From positions 310,001-374,000 of the forward strand of contig NZ_JABMCF010000035.1 of NCBI RefSeq assembly GCF_013359815.1: a stretch of 64,000 nucleotides of DNA, written 5' to 3'. How positions within the stretch are numbered: position 1 is the first letter of the stretch; each line of letters starts with the position of its first letter. Below the pieces are notes generated by a model that did no database searches, was not told the DNA's origin, and was given only the letters and a program-made list of their open reading frames with translations. The translations under genes were made by a program, and so were the position numbers. Positions 63,788 to 64,000 of this stretch are shown one piece after another. This stretch comes from Curtobacterium flaccumfaciens (lineage in GTDB: Bacteria > Actinomycetota > Actinomycetes > Actinomycetales > Microbacteriaceae).

Positions 63788-64000
63788 GCTCCGGGTTGCC
63801 GACAAGGTCGTCGGTGCTGAGGGTCCTTCCATGCAGGTACGTGCGCTCCGCCGTCCCGCTCAGCACCGACTGCCGTTCGTCCGCGGTCAGGTCGGCCAGC
63901 GCGTCGGTGGTCCGCCGCACCACGTCGTCGTAGGTCGTGGCGAGCGTCGAGACGGGCCAGTCCGACCCGAACAGCGACCGGTCCGGGCCGAACCGCTCGA
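63780..64000 (-). CDS. Amidohydrolase, probable L-fuconolactonase, partial
   Basis: The C-terminal 72 residues of an amidohydrolase_2 protein cut by the window edge. ERFGPDRSLFGSDWPVST has the family's final metal Asp (GSDWP). This family includes fuconolactone hydrolases, and the pathway otherwise lacks a lactonase. Ends at TAG within the operator. Assignment to lactonase is by context. Confidence 0.75.
   Translation of the reverse strand, partial: ERFGPDRSLFGSDWPVSTLATTYDDVVRRTTDALADLTADERQSVLSGTAERTYLHGRTLSTDDLVGNPEQT

Overview
The window is a chromosomal segment of a high-GC Gram-positive actinobacterium, most likely a Microbacteriaceae and plausibly Curtobacterium. This rests on the very GC-rich third codon positions, frequent GTG starts and ATGA/GTGA overlaps, actinobacterial families (DUF3027, DUF3263, a LytR C-terminal-domain protein, an XPB helicase next to a helicase-associated protein, an IdeR-type repressor) and a groES-less groEL behind two CIRCE operators. 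The genus call is inference. No phage, IS transposase or CRISPR array is visible.

Layout. 0-10 kb holds housekeeping and metabolic genes: the start of a sugar-ABC ATPase, a DsbA-like protein, a zinc metallopeptidase, glycerol dehydrogenase, NAD(P)HX epimerase, an alpha/beta hydrolase, an aldo/keto reductase, tRNA-Thr, msrB, and a short GNAT/DUF2332/DUF3263/LytR_C series. 9.8-24 kb is stress and information processing: cspA, groEL, an endonuclease-fold gene between two inverted 93-bp repeats, a two-component system, the XPB pair, a second cold-shock protein, DUF3027, serC, IdeR and a secreted NlpC/P60 hydrolase. 24-29 kb holds a 31-codon small ORF, an HNH nuclease, AIM24, and an overlapping operon with two intramembrane metalloproteases (CPBP and PrsW) around a small membrane protein.

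29-38.7 kb is the most interesting part. An EamA-type transporter lies behind a ykkC-class riboswitch. It is followed by a phosphonate locus: phnD-phnC-fused phnE-FAD oxidoreductase on the plus strand, PhnM-like amidohydrolase, zinc dehydrogenase and phosphonatase-like hydrolase on the minus strand, and a GntR regulator. The identical palindrome CCTGTCCGGACAGG occurs before the transporter, before phnD and before the GntR gene, which suggests one regulon that includes the riboswitch-controlled transporter. The C-P lyase core genes are absent from the window, so the phosphonate route is not obvious.

38.7-53.4 kb: epoxide hydrolase, tRNA-Arg with a duplicated T-arm fragment, a tandem-HTH protein, argG, copC, MATE pump with MarR, nadE behind a structured 430-bp region, flotillin, aminoglycoside-type kinase, and a DHA2 drug exporter with TetR. 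53.5-64 kb is an L-fucose locus: fuconate dehydratase, an ABC importer lacking its own ATPase, GH29 fucosidase, mutarotase, fucose dehydrogenase, FCD-type GntR, KDF dehydrogenase, FAH-type hydrolase and the end of a lactonase-like amidohydrolase. Together these carry fucosides to pyruvate and lactate by the non-phosphorylated route. Matching operator-like palindromes lie before both arms. Many 3' ends in the window carry one recurring family of GGAGGC...GCCTCC hairpins.
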